A program made the position numbers and the translations under genes. Under the pieces are notes generated by a model. It worked only from the letters and a program-made list of their open reading frames with translations. It did not search any database and was not told the origin of the DNA. Below are positions 22,425 through 41,982 of a stretch of 56,867 nucleotides of DNA, piece by piece (within the stretch, counting starts at the first letter, position 1; each line of letters opens with the position of its first letter). The stretch is from assembly GCA_048213135.1 (NCBI GenBank), contig PS015534.1, positions 1 through 56,867 of the forward strand, read 5' to 3'. The stretch comes from Reclinomonas americana ATCC 50394. Lineage: Eukaryota > Jakobida > Jakobea > Jakobida.

Positions 22425-22972
22425 NNNNNNNNNNNNNNNNNNNNNNNNNNNNNNNNNNNNNNNNNNNNNNNNNNNNNNNNNNNNNNNNNNNNNNNNNNNN
22501 NNNNNNNNNNNNNNNNNNNNNNNNNNNNNNNNNNNNNNNNNNNNNNNNNNNNNNNNNNNNNNNNNNNNNNNNNNNNNNNNNNNNNNNNNNNNNNNNNNNN
22601 NNNNNNNNNNNNNNNNNNNNNNNNNNNNNNNNNNNNNNNNNNNNNNNNNNNNNNNNNNNNNNNNNNNNNNNNNNNNNNNNNNNNNNNNNNNNNNNNNNNN
22701 NNNNNNNNNNNNNNNNNNNNNNNNNNNNNNNNNNNNNNNNNNNNNNNNNNNNNNNNNNNNNNNNNNNNNNNNNNNNNNNNNNNNNNNNNNNNNNNNNNNN
22801 NNNNNNNNNNNNNNNNNNNNNNNNNNNNNNNNNNNNNNNNNNNNNNNNNNNNNNNNNNNNNNNNNNNNNNNNNNNNNNNNNNNNNNNNNNNNNNNNNNNN
22901 NNNNNNNNNNNNNNNNNNNNNNNNNNNNNNNNNNNNNNNNNNNNNNNNNNNNNNNNNNNNNNNNNNNNNNNN
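22425..22972. other. Assembly gap
   Basis: 548 N covering the 5' part of the SAC3-like gene. The 220 bp before it (22204-22424) contain an AT-richer stretch and no exon I can support. Confidence 1.
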
Positions 22973-23930
22973 TTGGAGAGGACAACGCAGCATTTGCTCG
23001 GCGACGTGCTGCCTCGTTTCGCGGCGACGCATTCGCTGCCGTCGGTGGTGGACTTTGTCGCGGATCGCCTGCGGGCGGTGCGCTTCGATCTCCGCATCCA
23101 GCAGCATGCCTCGACGGAGAGCCTGAACATGCTGCAGCGCATGATTCGCTTCTGTGCGTCCAGGCTCTCCCCCGCCTCCCTCTCCTTCTATCTCTTCATC
23201 GCACTCATCGTCGTCGTCGTCTGGTAGATATTGTGGTCGAGTACCTGCTGTGCGAGGAGTCGGAGGCGGCATTCTCGTCGCACCACAACACGCGACAGTT
23301 GACCGATGCACTCGTGTCGTATCGGCAGCAGTGTTGCGTCTGGTGCATCTTTCCTTTGCAGCACTGCCTCCTCACCGCCCTCGACCAGGCCGACAACTGA
23401 GTCGCGACGAGAGCGCACACATTGTCGCCCTGCGTCTGCTGCTCGACCTCTCATCTCCGTTGCACGGTTCGTTGTTGGCGCTGCAACTGGCCAGGTCGTC
23501 GCCGCGGGTGGCATTCGCTGTGCGTGCTGGAAGAGCGTATCGTGCCCGCGACTATGTCGGCTTCTTTCGCCTGTTGCAAGGCGCGTCGCCCGAGTTGATT
23601 GTCGAGTGGTGTGCGCTGCATCGCCATGTCGCAGCGATGCGTCAACGTGCCATTCACGTCGTGGTGCGTGCATATCGGCCGACCAAGTTCTCCCTGGGCA
23701 CGCTGGCCACTCTCTTGCTGTGGAACTGTGAGGAGCTGGAGATTGTGCTGGCCGCTGGGCGCGTCAAGCTGGCACCAGGCACCAACGGAGCCGTGCTGCT
23801 CGATCTGGCAGCGCCGATTCCTGCCGATGCCGTGCTGGCGGTTCCACACCGCCGCCTCGCCGACTCCTTGTGGGATGCTGTTCGATGCGGACGGCCGCTG
23901 GAGGTTGTGGTCGCCGAGTCTGTGGATTAA
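22973..23930 (+). CDS. SAC3/GANP-domain protein (5' partial)
   Basis: The 5' end is in the gap. Visible exons encode RTTQHLLGDVLPRFAATHSL, then VVDFVADRLRAVRFDLRIQQ, then MLQRMIRF and, after an intron, IVVEYLLCEESEAAF and HNTRQLTDAL. A later exon has LSRDESAHIVALRLLLDLSS, RAGRAYRARDYVGFFRLL and CALHRHVAAMRQRAIHVV. A helix with FVxDRLRAVRxDLxxQ followed by a PCI-like helical array is typical of Sac3/GANP/SAC3D1 proteins, which act in mRNA export (TREX-2) or at centrosomes. There is no room for the long C-terminal extensions of Sac3 or GANP, so the short SAC3D1-like type is more likely. The intron near 23330 is only about 30 bp if its phase is read correctly. TAA is at 23928-23930. Confidence 0.72.
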
Positions 23931-24066
23931 CATGTGGGCGATGCCGTTGTGCGCACACGCACGGACATGCCACTAGCGCTGGCCGCATCTCCCTGGTGCC
24001 GGCCGACACAAGAGCGGCGCAGGATTGGTACCTACTGCGCATCGTCGTACGCGACACTCCTCGTGA

Positions 24067-24072
24067 AATAAA
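24067..24072 (+). terminator. AATAAA polyadenylation signal candidate
   Basis: Canonical hexamer 137 bp after the SAC3-like stop, in the 217-bp space before the convergent isomerase gene. Confidence 0.4.
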
Positions 24073-24147
24073 AGTGTGTCACGCAACACTTCTTTTCTTC
24101 ATGTTGCATCGTCCGTCTCCTGTCTCTCTCTTTCTCTCCCCAACAAC

Positions 24148-24989
24148 TCACAACTTGGCGTTGAGCAAGTACGTTTCCACACGCATCGTCAAAATCCTGG
24201 CCCAGATGCGCAACAGCACCAGTGGATTGGCCAGCACGCTGTGCACGGGTCCGTAGATCTCGCGCTTCAGCGTCGAATACACCACGCGCTGGTTGCCGAC
24301 CTGCTTGGCGGCGTCCGCGGCCATGGTCATCGCCATGGTCATCAGTGGATCCGGCGCATCGGCAGCGGCTCCGGCGGCCGGCTGCGCCACAGCATCAATG
24401 ATGCCCTTGGCCAGTGCATCAGTCGCGGTCCATCGCTGTGACAGGAGCACCGACGTGCGCATCGTGTTGCCACCCGGCAGCTTGCCCAAGGTGATGGCGC
24501 GGAAGCCCGACGAGAGCGGCATGCCGAGCTTCATCTCCGGGAGGCACAGGAAGCCGCGATCGGAGCGCATGATCCTGTGCGATCGGCAGTGAGTGAAAAC
24601 GGAGAACAACTGCAGTCGGCGAGGCACGCAGGCAGCACCTGTAGTCGCACACGAGAGCCAAGAAGAACCCCGCACCAAATGCGTGGCCATTGATGGCGGC
24701 CACAGTCGGCACACCGAGCGTGAGAATGCGGTCGAGGACGCGATACACTGACGCCACCTGCATGCATGCATGCATGAATGAGACAGATGACGAAAAAGAA
24801 GTGAGAAAAGGCGCAACACACCAACGACGGCATGTTCATCGGGCTCTTCTTGAGGTACCCAGTGTCGAGACCATTGGAGAAGAACTTGTCGCGAGAGGTA
24901 ATGATCAGTGCACGCACTGACTTGTTACTGCATTTTGTTGTCGATCATCATCAGTGTGCATCCATCAAGAAGAGACTCGGCGACCACTG

Positions 24990-25022
<33 letters not shown>

Positions 25023-25202
25023 TGAGACCTCCTCGTCACCTCACCTCTCCACTTGCGTGACAGCGGCATTGAGTGCATTCACGAATGCGGGGTTGAAGAG
25101 GTTGTCATTCTGTGCTCCTGCATGCATGGTCATCACTGCCACACCGCCATCGCGAACTGCGACGGAGATCAGTTCACTGCTCTTGTTGCTGCTCCGGCTC
25201 AT
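24148..25202 (-). CDS. Enoyl-CoA delta-isomerase/hydratase, peroxisomal
   Basis: Crotonase-fold enzyme of unsaturated fatty acid beta-oxidation. Exon 1 from ATG 25202 encodes MSRSSNKSSELISVAVRDGG, then VMTMHAGAQNDNLFNPAFV and ALNAAVTQVE. It joins in phase to SNKSVRALIITSRDKFFSNG and LDTGYLKKSP, then to PTVAAINGHAFGAGFFLALV and CDYRIMRSDRGFLCLPEMKL. The GHAFGAGFFLALxxDYR oxyanion-hole region and the RSDRGFLCLPE block match plant-type ECI proteins better than mitochondrial hydratases. The protein ends NAKL, with AKL a good PTS1 peroxisomal signal. TGA is at 24148-24150. It is convergent with the SAC3-like gene. The intron at about 24919-25035 contains a (CTT)n run on the plus strand. Confidence 0.85.
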
Positions 25203-25303
25203 CGCGAACACCACACACTCCCACTCGCCAACAAAGAGTTGTCAACTCCGTCCGACAGTCGGGTCCTAAACTTCGCATCAACATGCTTTCACTGTCTCGT
25301 GGC

Positions 25304-27969
25304 TCACACACCCTGCCCCTCGTCCAACCGTTGCGACCATTGACGGTTGGAGGGCGCCGCGGTCACTGGCGACTGCCTGCTTCGTTTCAGCAGCACGAAA
25401 ATCGTCACCAGCACCAAAACCGTCGTGACCAGGCTGCCGCCCATCAGCACCGCCAAGACGACACCGTTGCCGCTCTTGGGCTTGTCTCCGTGATCGTTGT
25501 GATCGCTGTGATTGTCGTCATCGTTGGCGTCGGCGGGCTTCGGGGCGAAAACGATGCGGTCGGTGGGGGGTCGCGCCACCATGCCCATTTTGCTGATGTA
25601 GTCGACCAAGCTGTCGGCCTGCGTGGTGCCAAAGTCGTTGTAGCGCGCGAGCTCTGTCAGCATGGAGAAGCCATCGCCGCCGCGCTGAAGGAAACTGGAA
25701 AACGCCACACTGTACGTTTGGTCGTCGTCGATTTTGGTGCCGTCCAGCAGTGTCGCATTCCACTGCGAAACACGAGTGAGCAGCGTACCCACCCAATCAC
25801 CACCGCTAGAGTAACCATAGACGCACTACTCGGTGACCCACAGGCTGCTGCATGTCGATCCAGTAGCGGAAACCCGATACTTGCAGGAATCCTCCGCCAC
25901 CCACCACCGATGCGCTGCGATGAATGGGAGTGGGAATCAGAACCACGATAGCTCTGCTGCCGTCGACGTCTCATCTCACCTGTGCTCCAACACTTCGTGC
26001 AACTGATCGCCAGTGAGCCACGACTCGACCACTGTGTTGCCGAACGGGAACACCTCGTAGACGGCACCTGTGGGGCGCGCAGCCAGCAGGTGAACGAGGA
26101 GACAAAAATTGCAAAAAAAAAACAGACAGGGTTCACGCAACCGTATGACACGGGGCCAGCATCGATGGAGGCGCGAATGTTGCCACCTGGCGCACGACGC
26201 TACCCCGTGAGGACGAAACTCGACGAAGAGCACATGCGAGTTACAAACCATTGATGAATGCAATCTGCGTCTTGGCTGTCGCTCGCAGAGCATCGGCGGC
26301 GAAACTGCCCAGCGTGCATTCGGCGTTGCGACACTGGCCGCTCAGAGGCACTGGAGTGGATGAAAGCGGCTTTTGCAACAGATCGTAGACGCTCATCGTA
26401 AAGGCTGCGTCGCTCCACCACCGTGAGCGACTGTCGTTGCAGCAGCAGCAGCAGCAGTATACTTGACGCAACGATTCAACAGCTCGTCAATGGCCGGGTT
26501 CGACGGCACATCGAGTTTCATCATCGTGGTGGCACCGGAACATTGCAGCACGTCACCATGCGTGTCGAACACCAACTGTGCAAACCGTGTCAGCGCGCGA
26601 CTGCATCAGCGAACGACGACTACTGCGGCACGGGGGAGAACCATCAGTGAGCCGAGATATTCGTCCCAGCACTTGGCCTGCACGACACACACGAGACGGC
26701 CCTCGGCATCCTCGACGACGGTCGGGTACTGATTTGGAGGCAAGTACGTGTGGGTCTGTGTGCACACCGCATAAATCACTCCGTGAGAGATCTGCAGAAA
26801 AAGGCGAGCATAGTTTTGGCAGCACAACCCAACATGCCCGCCAATGATGGCATCCACTCCGCGCAGCTTTGACGCCAGCTCCAAATCCTCGCCGTAGCCG
26901 AGATGGCTGAGCAGAATCACCTGCGCGCCGCTCACCATATAAGGCACGTAGGCACATCCCCTTTCACACTCGGCTCTCTCCATTGCAAACCTTGTCCACG
27001 TTCTCGTTGGAGAGAGCATCGACGGCGGCCTGCACTGGTTCGCGCGCATCGACAAATCTCGACTGCGGACTGGCGGCGGCAGTGTACGCCGTCGATGGTG
27101 TGATGGCACCCTGCAGTGGTGCATTTTTTCGTGACGAACTGCTTTGTGATGCAACACACCACATCGCAGAAACCGAACCACAATGCCCACACGATGGCCT
27201 GACGGCATCGTACGAATCGTGTACGGCTGGATGCGTGTGAAACTCTTGTGCAGCGGGTCCTCCGACATGTCGAGATTGGCCACCAGCACATCGACAGCGG
27301 GATTGAGTGCGTCCATGTACTGCGCCAGTCCCGCAGAGCCGCGATCAAACTCATGATTGCTGTGCGAGACACACGCGTGAGACAACTGCACCGCACCTCT
27401 TGTCTCTCTCTCTTCACAAACACACCCCAGCGTGATGGCGTCGTATCCCACAGCGTTGATCATGGTGGCCGCCAGCTGTTCCAACACCCAGATGAGTGAC
27501 CGAGTAGTCGCTCAAGCAAGCACAGGGCAGAACACAACTGATGGTCCATGAATGGTGAAGAAGAGCGAGCCTTGAAACTCATCGCCAGCATACACCCACA
27601 GCGCATCCACACCAGCAGCTATATCGGCCTCTCTCCGACGGTGCAACTCCGCCATTGCACGCGCAATGCCACCGCGGCATGGACTCAGCGGCATTGCGAG
27701 ATCTGTGGGATTGCGTAAATGACGACTTATGCAATGCACTGTCTCTCTCACACGCAGTCTCTCCCCCTCCGTTTGTTTCACTTGCCTGCAGGGAGACAGG
27801 TGATGCCCGAGGCCTTGAACGGCAAGTAATGTGCATGCACATCGTTGAGATGATAGATTTGCAGCTCATACGTCAGATCACCGTCGTCTCCTTCGTTCTG
27901 TGCATGTGCGATGGAGAGGCAGGCGACGAGAAGAAGCACTGCGAACAGTGCAGCCACACTGCGGCTCAT
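25304..27969 (-). CDS. Ecto-5'-nucleotidase, type I membrane protein
   Basis: Calcineurin-like nucleotidase of the UshA/CD73 family, hydrolysing extracellular nucleoside phosphates. The start at 27969 gives a signal peptide (MSRSVAALFAVLLLVACLS). Metal and catalytic motifs in order: HLNDVHAHY, AGDEFQGS, LGNHEFDRG (made by splicing), LLSHLGYGED and GGHTHTYLP (also made by splicing). The C-terminal substrate domain includes KPLSSTPVPLSGQCRNAECT, GSFAADALRA, IAFINGGNIRASIDAG, VVESWLTGDQLHEVLEH and SFLQRGGDGFSML. After an Asp/His-rich linker comes one membrane helix, VVLAVLMGGSLVTTVLVLVT, then LKRSRQ and a short cytosolic tail ending at TGA 25304-25306. CD73 is GPI anchored, so the helix is a difference. 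One intron appears to be GC-AG (27703-27785). Confidence 0.9.
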
Positions 27970-28311
27970 GATCGTCCGAGGAAGACAGAAGAGTGTGTGC
28001 GTCGTCCGGATCGCGAGGGACAACTGCGAGACTGTGCCGTGCTTCGCGCGTCTCTTCGTATATGCTCGCTAGCAGACGGGGGCTGAACGAAGCTCCGTCA
28101 CTGTCGCTGATCTTCTGTCGTTCTCAGATTGTCGACATCGACGTCGACGTACGCTTCAGATCCTTGCCAGCACCGATCCGCATCGCCTTGGCGGTGGTGG
28201 AACACGTGCCTCAACTACAGTACAAGAGTGTACACGGTGTTCTCGCGCCTGCAGCCGTGCAGAAGACCGCCAGCAATCGTCGTGTCCTGTGCACCGTTTC
28301 AGCAGTCATCA

Positions 28312-29185
28312 ATGTCGTTTGCCGACGAGTTCCCCGCGCTGAACCTCGTTCTGTCACGCAAGCGCGTTAGTGCTGCTGCGTCACCATCAGCACCACCACG
28401 GAGCCGCTCAGAGAAGAGTCGACGTCGACGCGTGGTGGCGCTCGTCGATCCCACCGCCGACAAGGAGAACATCGAGCACACCCGTGCTGTTGCCATTGTC
28501 TGCGAACAACCACCACCACCACCACAGCAACAACAACAGCAGCCATTGTCGCGCAACGGAAAGACAGCAGAGGAGGTGCAAGAGGAACAGTACAAGGCGG
28601 CAGTGACAGTTGCGCGCGAAAGCGATCCACGCCTACGCCTCCCGTCTTCTTCTGCTCTCCTTTGCTCACCTGGCGCATGAGAGAAAACAGCTCCAACAAT
28701 GGTGGCTCCGCGTTCTCTTTCGTCGCCACTTGCGTCGCCGTCGCGAGGAGCGGCTGCGACTGGAACGCGCGCAACAAGCACAACGACAACGCGATCGTTT
28801 CATGCGCATTGTGCGCGTGGTGCGCCTCGGCTTGCTGCGAGTGCTGCTGCTCGATCGATGGCGAGCGTTTGTCGAGCACAAGAAGCGATTGCGACGCTTG
28901 TGGCTTGTGCGCGACTTGTCGTGGATCGACAATGACGATGACGATGACGATGACTGTGGCCGCAGGTTCGTTGTGCGGCCACCGCCACCCTTCAATGCGG
29001 TAAAGGCGGCACGTGAGGGCGGGCGGGTGCGACTGGCGTTCCTGTACCATCGATGGTGAGTGCCTCCCCTCGTGAGCCGCACAAACACACCTCGCCTAAC
29101 GTGTGTCACGATGATGTGTCGCAGGCATGTGCTGTCGACGTTTTTCGTGCGCTGGAAGTCGCGTGCCGTGGAACCGTATCCATGA
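28312..29185 (+). CDS. Unknown Arg-rich helical protein
   Basis: Three exons joined in phase. Exon 1: MSFADEFPALNLVLSRKR, a basic Ser-rich stretch, VALVDPTADKENIEHT, a poly-Pro/poly-Gln tract and EEVQEEQYKAAVT. An intron (GTTGCGCGC...GCATGAG) leads to RKQLQQWWLRVLFRRHLRRR, VVRLGLLRVLLLDRWRAFVE and a run of Asp. The last exon is HVLSTFFVRWKSRAVEPYP with TGA 29183-29185. Repeated Trp-Arg helices (WWLRVLF, DRWRAF, FVRWKSR) resemble Sfi1-type centrin-binding repeats, which would mean a centrosome or basal-body role. That is only a suggestion. KEN in DKENIEH could be an APC/C degron. Confidence 0.5.
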
Positions 29186-29218
29186 GGTCTACACCGACTG
29201 TTTTCATTTGCTTTTCCA

Positions 29219-38443
<9,225 letters not shown>

Positions 38444-38509
38444 CGCGCACACACAGAGAGAGGCAAAGAAGAGTGAATTTTCTTTGTGTTTCTTCTTCTT
38501 TCTTTGTGA
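38444..38509. promoter_or_regulatory. 66-bp bidirectional promoter region
   Basis: All the sequence between the divergent start codons of the ELYS-like gene (38443, -) and the Cdc48N gene (38510, +). It is CA/GA rich on the left and T/CTT rich on the right. No TATA box is visible. Both 5' UTRs must be very short, or the transcripts overlap. Confidence 0.6.
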
Positions 38510-38656
38510 ATGTTTCGTCCACGTGTGCCCACTCGAGAGGATACGGATAAGGCGCTGAAGGAGGTGGCCAGGCGAGGCACCTTTGTCGAGGTGGAGGCGG
38601 CGGAGGTGCCAGGCGCAGTGCGTGCAACAAAAGGTGTGAAACACACACACACACAA

Positions 38657-38749
<93 letters not shown>

Positions 38750-40178
38750 GACAGAGAGAGAGACTGAGAGGTACACCAGAGACAAGAGGAATGCAGACGG
38801 ACTGGGAGACAGACACACACACACAGAGAGAGAGAAAGGAATCGATGCAAAGAACGCTGCTGACCTCTTCTCCCTCGCCTCTCCTCGCCTCCCCCTCTCT
38901 CCCTGTCTCTCAGGTGGGGCGACTGCAGACCGAGCGATTGCCGAGTCGTTGCGACGAGAGGGCGCAGCGCGACACTCGCGTGCGGGCATGCATCCCGACA
39001 CAATGGAGTCTCTGCAGCTGCGCGCCTTTGAGGACCTGTTCATGTATGCAGGCGCCTATGCCGAGTACCGCTCGGTGGTGTTTGTGCAGTCCGATGAGGA
39101 TGTCGAGCCGGGAGTGGTGCGCTCTTCACTCAACTCCTTCTGTCTCTTTCTCACTGGGCGCTCACATTGTGCACAGCTGCGACTGCACCCGCTGGTGATG
39201 CGCTCGTTGCACGTGCACTCGGGCGATCGCGTAAAGATCGAGCGGTGTCGCGACATTGACGGTGGCGAGGGCGTGGCCATGCAGCTGGTGCGCTCGGAGA
39301 CGTCGCTGGAGGTGCCGTCGCCGTTGGAGCCGCAGGCGCGACGGCGGTTTGGGAAGCGCCTGTTTAACGAGTTTCTGCTGCCGTACTTTGCGCGACTGTG
39401 TCTGCCGGTGCACACGGGCGATCACCTCATCATCCCGTCGGCGGTCAATGCCGACGAGTCGGTTGAGCTGCGGGTGATTGGCACGGTGCCGTCGCCGTTT
39501 TGCTACCTGGCGCCGTACACGCAGCTGACGGTGCAGGCGCCGCCGGTGCCCAAGGCGCTGCGCATGAAGCTCGGTCCGCGGTACTACGCCAAGTCGCCAG
39601 AGGAGGCCGCCGTGCTGCTGCGCAAGGCCAAGTATGTGGACGAGCCGAAGGACGCCAGAAGGGAGAGGGCGAAGCAGCAGCAGCAGCAGAAGAAGAAGAG
39701 GACGAGTGAGAGCGGCACGGGCGGGGAGTCGTCAGCAGCGGCGGGGGGTGAGGACGACGGCGAGGAGGAGATGGGAGAAGAAGAGAATGAGGATGATGAG
39801 GAGGAGGAGGAGGATGAGGAACTGTACAGCGGCGAGAACCCACCGACCAAGGAGGACCTGGCGCGCGTGATGCGCTTGATCGACAAGCCCACGCCCGAAG
39901 GCAGCCAGAAGCCGACTCCCGGCTCTCCGCCGCCACCCAACACCCGCGACTACCACGAGCACATGACGACATCGTTCCGGCCGTGCGATGTCATCTTCTC
40001 GGAGCCGCTGTACGAGGACGCCGACAAAGACTCGTTTGTGCCGCACGACATGCGTCGGAAGCGACTGACGTCGTCGCGCAACGCCCTCATCTTTGGCACG
40101 GTGATCATGGCCGCCTTTGTGCTCTACTTTGGCTACCAGCTCTACCAGATGGGCTTTGATGCGCTGAGTTTCTCGTAG
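38510..40178 (+). CDS. Tail-anchored protein with a Cdc48/p97-type N domain and no ATPase
   Basis: Two exons. Exon 1 from ATG 38510 (MFRPRVPTREDTDKALKEVA) ends in phase 1 and joins after a CA/GA-filled intron to GGATADRAIAESLRREGAAR. The main domain then follows the p97 N domain: SSLNSFCLFLTGRSHCAQLR and HPLVMRSLHVHSGDRVKIER (double-psi barrel), then LFNEFLLPYFARLCLPVHTG and DHLIIPSA, then ELRVIGTVPSPFCYLAPYTQ. Compare the p97 landmarks LFEVYLKPYF, KGDIFLVRGG and ETDPSPYCIVAPDT. No Walker A, Walker B or SRH follows. Instead there is a Gln/Lys stretch, a long Glu/Asp run and a Pro-rich linker (39660-40060). A basic patch (RRKRLTSSR) leads to one membrane helix, LIFGTVIMAAFVLYFGYQLY, and ten more residues to TAG. 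Length is about 460 residues. The likely role, inferred, is to hold p97 cofactors or clients at a membrane. Confidence 0.8.
38641..38766. repeat. (CA)n/(GA)n compound microsatellite
   Basis: Fills most of the only intron of the Cdc48N-type gene, directly after the donor GTGTGAAAC. Confidence 0.97.
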
Positions 40179-40247
40179 TCGGCCCCACATGTCAGTGAAG
40201 ACGGAGAAGAAACGCACAGTCCTTGTGTCCTCTCTTTGTTGAAGAAA

Positions 40248-41939
40248 TGCATGAGGAGCGGAGTGACGAAGACAGCTCCCTGCCTCCCACCGACAGTGGC
40301 ATCGAGCTGGCCACACTGCTCGACGATGAGGAGTCGTCCAGTTCCACTGCAGGTGGCCTATTATTCGTCTTCGTACCTCATTCTCCTCTGTCATCATCGC
40401 TCATCTCCCACAGCAGTCGTCACCTCGGAGCACGTGCCCACTGCGCAGCCCGTGGAGCACGACCCTCCTGGCCGATGGTGGCAACTCTCGCTGCAGTGCC
40501 TCACCGTGGCACTGGCCTACGCCACCTGGTTCTCCGCCAGTGCCGTCCTCCCACAACTGGTGCACCTGTTCGCCCTTAGTGCACCTCTCACTGCGCTCCT
40601 GTCGGTCTCGGTGCAAGTGGGATTCACTGTGGGTGCCTTCCTCTCGGCGCTCGTCACGCTGTCGGACCTGGTGAAGCCTCGGCGACTGGCCTTGTGGGGA
40701 TCACTGTTGTCGGCACTTTGCAATGCAGCTGTGCTGCTGGACGGTGTGCCGTTTGCGGCCGTGGTTGCCGCACGTTTTGGTGCCGGCTTCTTCCTCGCTG
40801 CGGTGTACCCGCCGGGCGTGAAGCACATCGCCACCTGGTGGCGACATGGGCGCGGTCTGGCCGTCGGCTGCTATGTCGGCGCCCTCGCCGTGGGCAGCGC
40901 ACTGCCGTCGCTCTCGTCGGCCGTGCTGCCTGCCGACTACGCATCCGTCACACTGGTCAGCTCCGTGCTGAGTGCGGTGGGTGGCTTGCTGGCCATCCTG
41001 TGGCGTGACGGCCCGTATCCCTTCCCCACCGCCAAGTTCCGACTTCGCCAAGTGCCCGACACGCTGGCCTCGCTCCCGCTGCTGCTCGTCGCCGCCAGTT
41101 ACACCGGCCACACGTGGGAGCTGTATGGCGCCTGGTCATGGTTCAAGTCCTTCATGAACAACGCCCTTTCCGTGCGAGGCCAAGACCCCGTGACGGCCGC
41201 TCGATCGGCGTCGCTCATCAATTTTGTGTTTGTCGGCAGGTGCGACAAGTGGAGACTCATGTGCGCGCCAGCTCGATTTTCCTCACTCTGTCATAACAGT
41301 GGTGTTATTGGTTGCGTCGCTGGCGGCCGGTTGAGTGACAAGTACGGGCGCACGCTGGTGACCCTGGTCACGGTGTGCATCAGCGGAGCTTGCTCGGTGC
41401 TGGTCGGTTTGCTGGACATGGCGGCCTGCCCCGTGTGGGTTCTCGTTTGTGTGGCTATTGTGTGGGGTTGCGTTGCTTCTTGTTGTTGTGCTCGACCGCT
41501 TGCTGTTGTGGAGGAGCTTATCTCCCATCCTTCAGGCATCACCATTATCGCTGACTCGGCGCTGTACACGTTTCGTGTTTCGTTTGCAAGTGCTGTTTTT
41601 ACCGATCCCAGCTGCTTCTCACTCCCGTCTTGCCCGCACAGCTCCATGGCCACTGAACTGGCCGACCAGGTGTGCAGATCGGGAAAAGTGAATGCGTGAG
41701 TGTTCGTGTTTGCTCACTCCCCCGTGCAGTCCTACGTCGGCACCGCCGTGTCGTTGCAAATGGTGCTTGGCTTCCTGCTGGCTACACCGGCGGTGCTGTC
41801 AGTGCCGCTGGCGCAGCCGAGCCTCGGATGGGACGCCGTGTTCACGTTGCTGACGCCGGGCGCGGTGATCGGCATTATCGGCATGCTCTGGTTGCGCCGA
41901 CTGCCGGACGCCAAGCGCATCGCACACGGCAAGATGTGA
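40248..41939 (+). CDS. Major facilitator superfamily transporter
   Basis: Multi-exon membrane transporter. Exon 1 from ATG 40248 is cytosolic (MHEERSDEDSSLPPTDSGIE). The next long exon has TM1-TM6: YATWFSASAVLPQLVHLF, LLSVSVQVGFTVGAFLSALV, LWGSLLSALCNAAVLLDG and ARFGAGFFLAAVYPPGVKHI among them, with RRLAL and HGRGLAVG loops. TM7 onward includes ELYGAWSWFKSFMNNAL, the MFS loop signature GGRLSDKYGR, VTVCISGACSVLVGLL, and a last exon with YVGTAVSLQMVLGFLLATPA and AVIGIIGMLWLRRLPDAKR. YPPGVKHIATWW recalls CynX/NNP-type transporters, but the substrate cannot be read from the sequence. Introns near 41240-41310 and 41460-41730 need transcript support. TGA is at 41937-41939. Confidence 0.8.
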
Positions 41940-41982
41940 CACAAAAAAAAAAGGTGCGGGCGTACAGCTAACAAACAGTTTA

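Noticed and set aside
23931-24066. Extra C-terminal exon of the SAC3-like gene (LVPADTRAAQDWYLLRIVVR)
   Set aside because: The phrase looks protein-like, but no splice pair links it in phase to the exon ending at 23930. It is followed at once by AATAAA, so it was left as 3' UTR.
38840-39000. A start of the Cdc48N gene at an internal ATG (38990s) in place of 38510
   Set aside because: Exon 1 at 38510 joins in phase 1 to the acceptor before 38913 with an open frame, so the longer protein is preferred.
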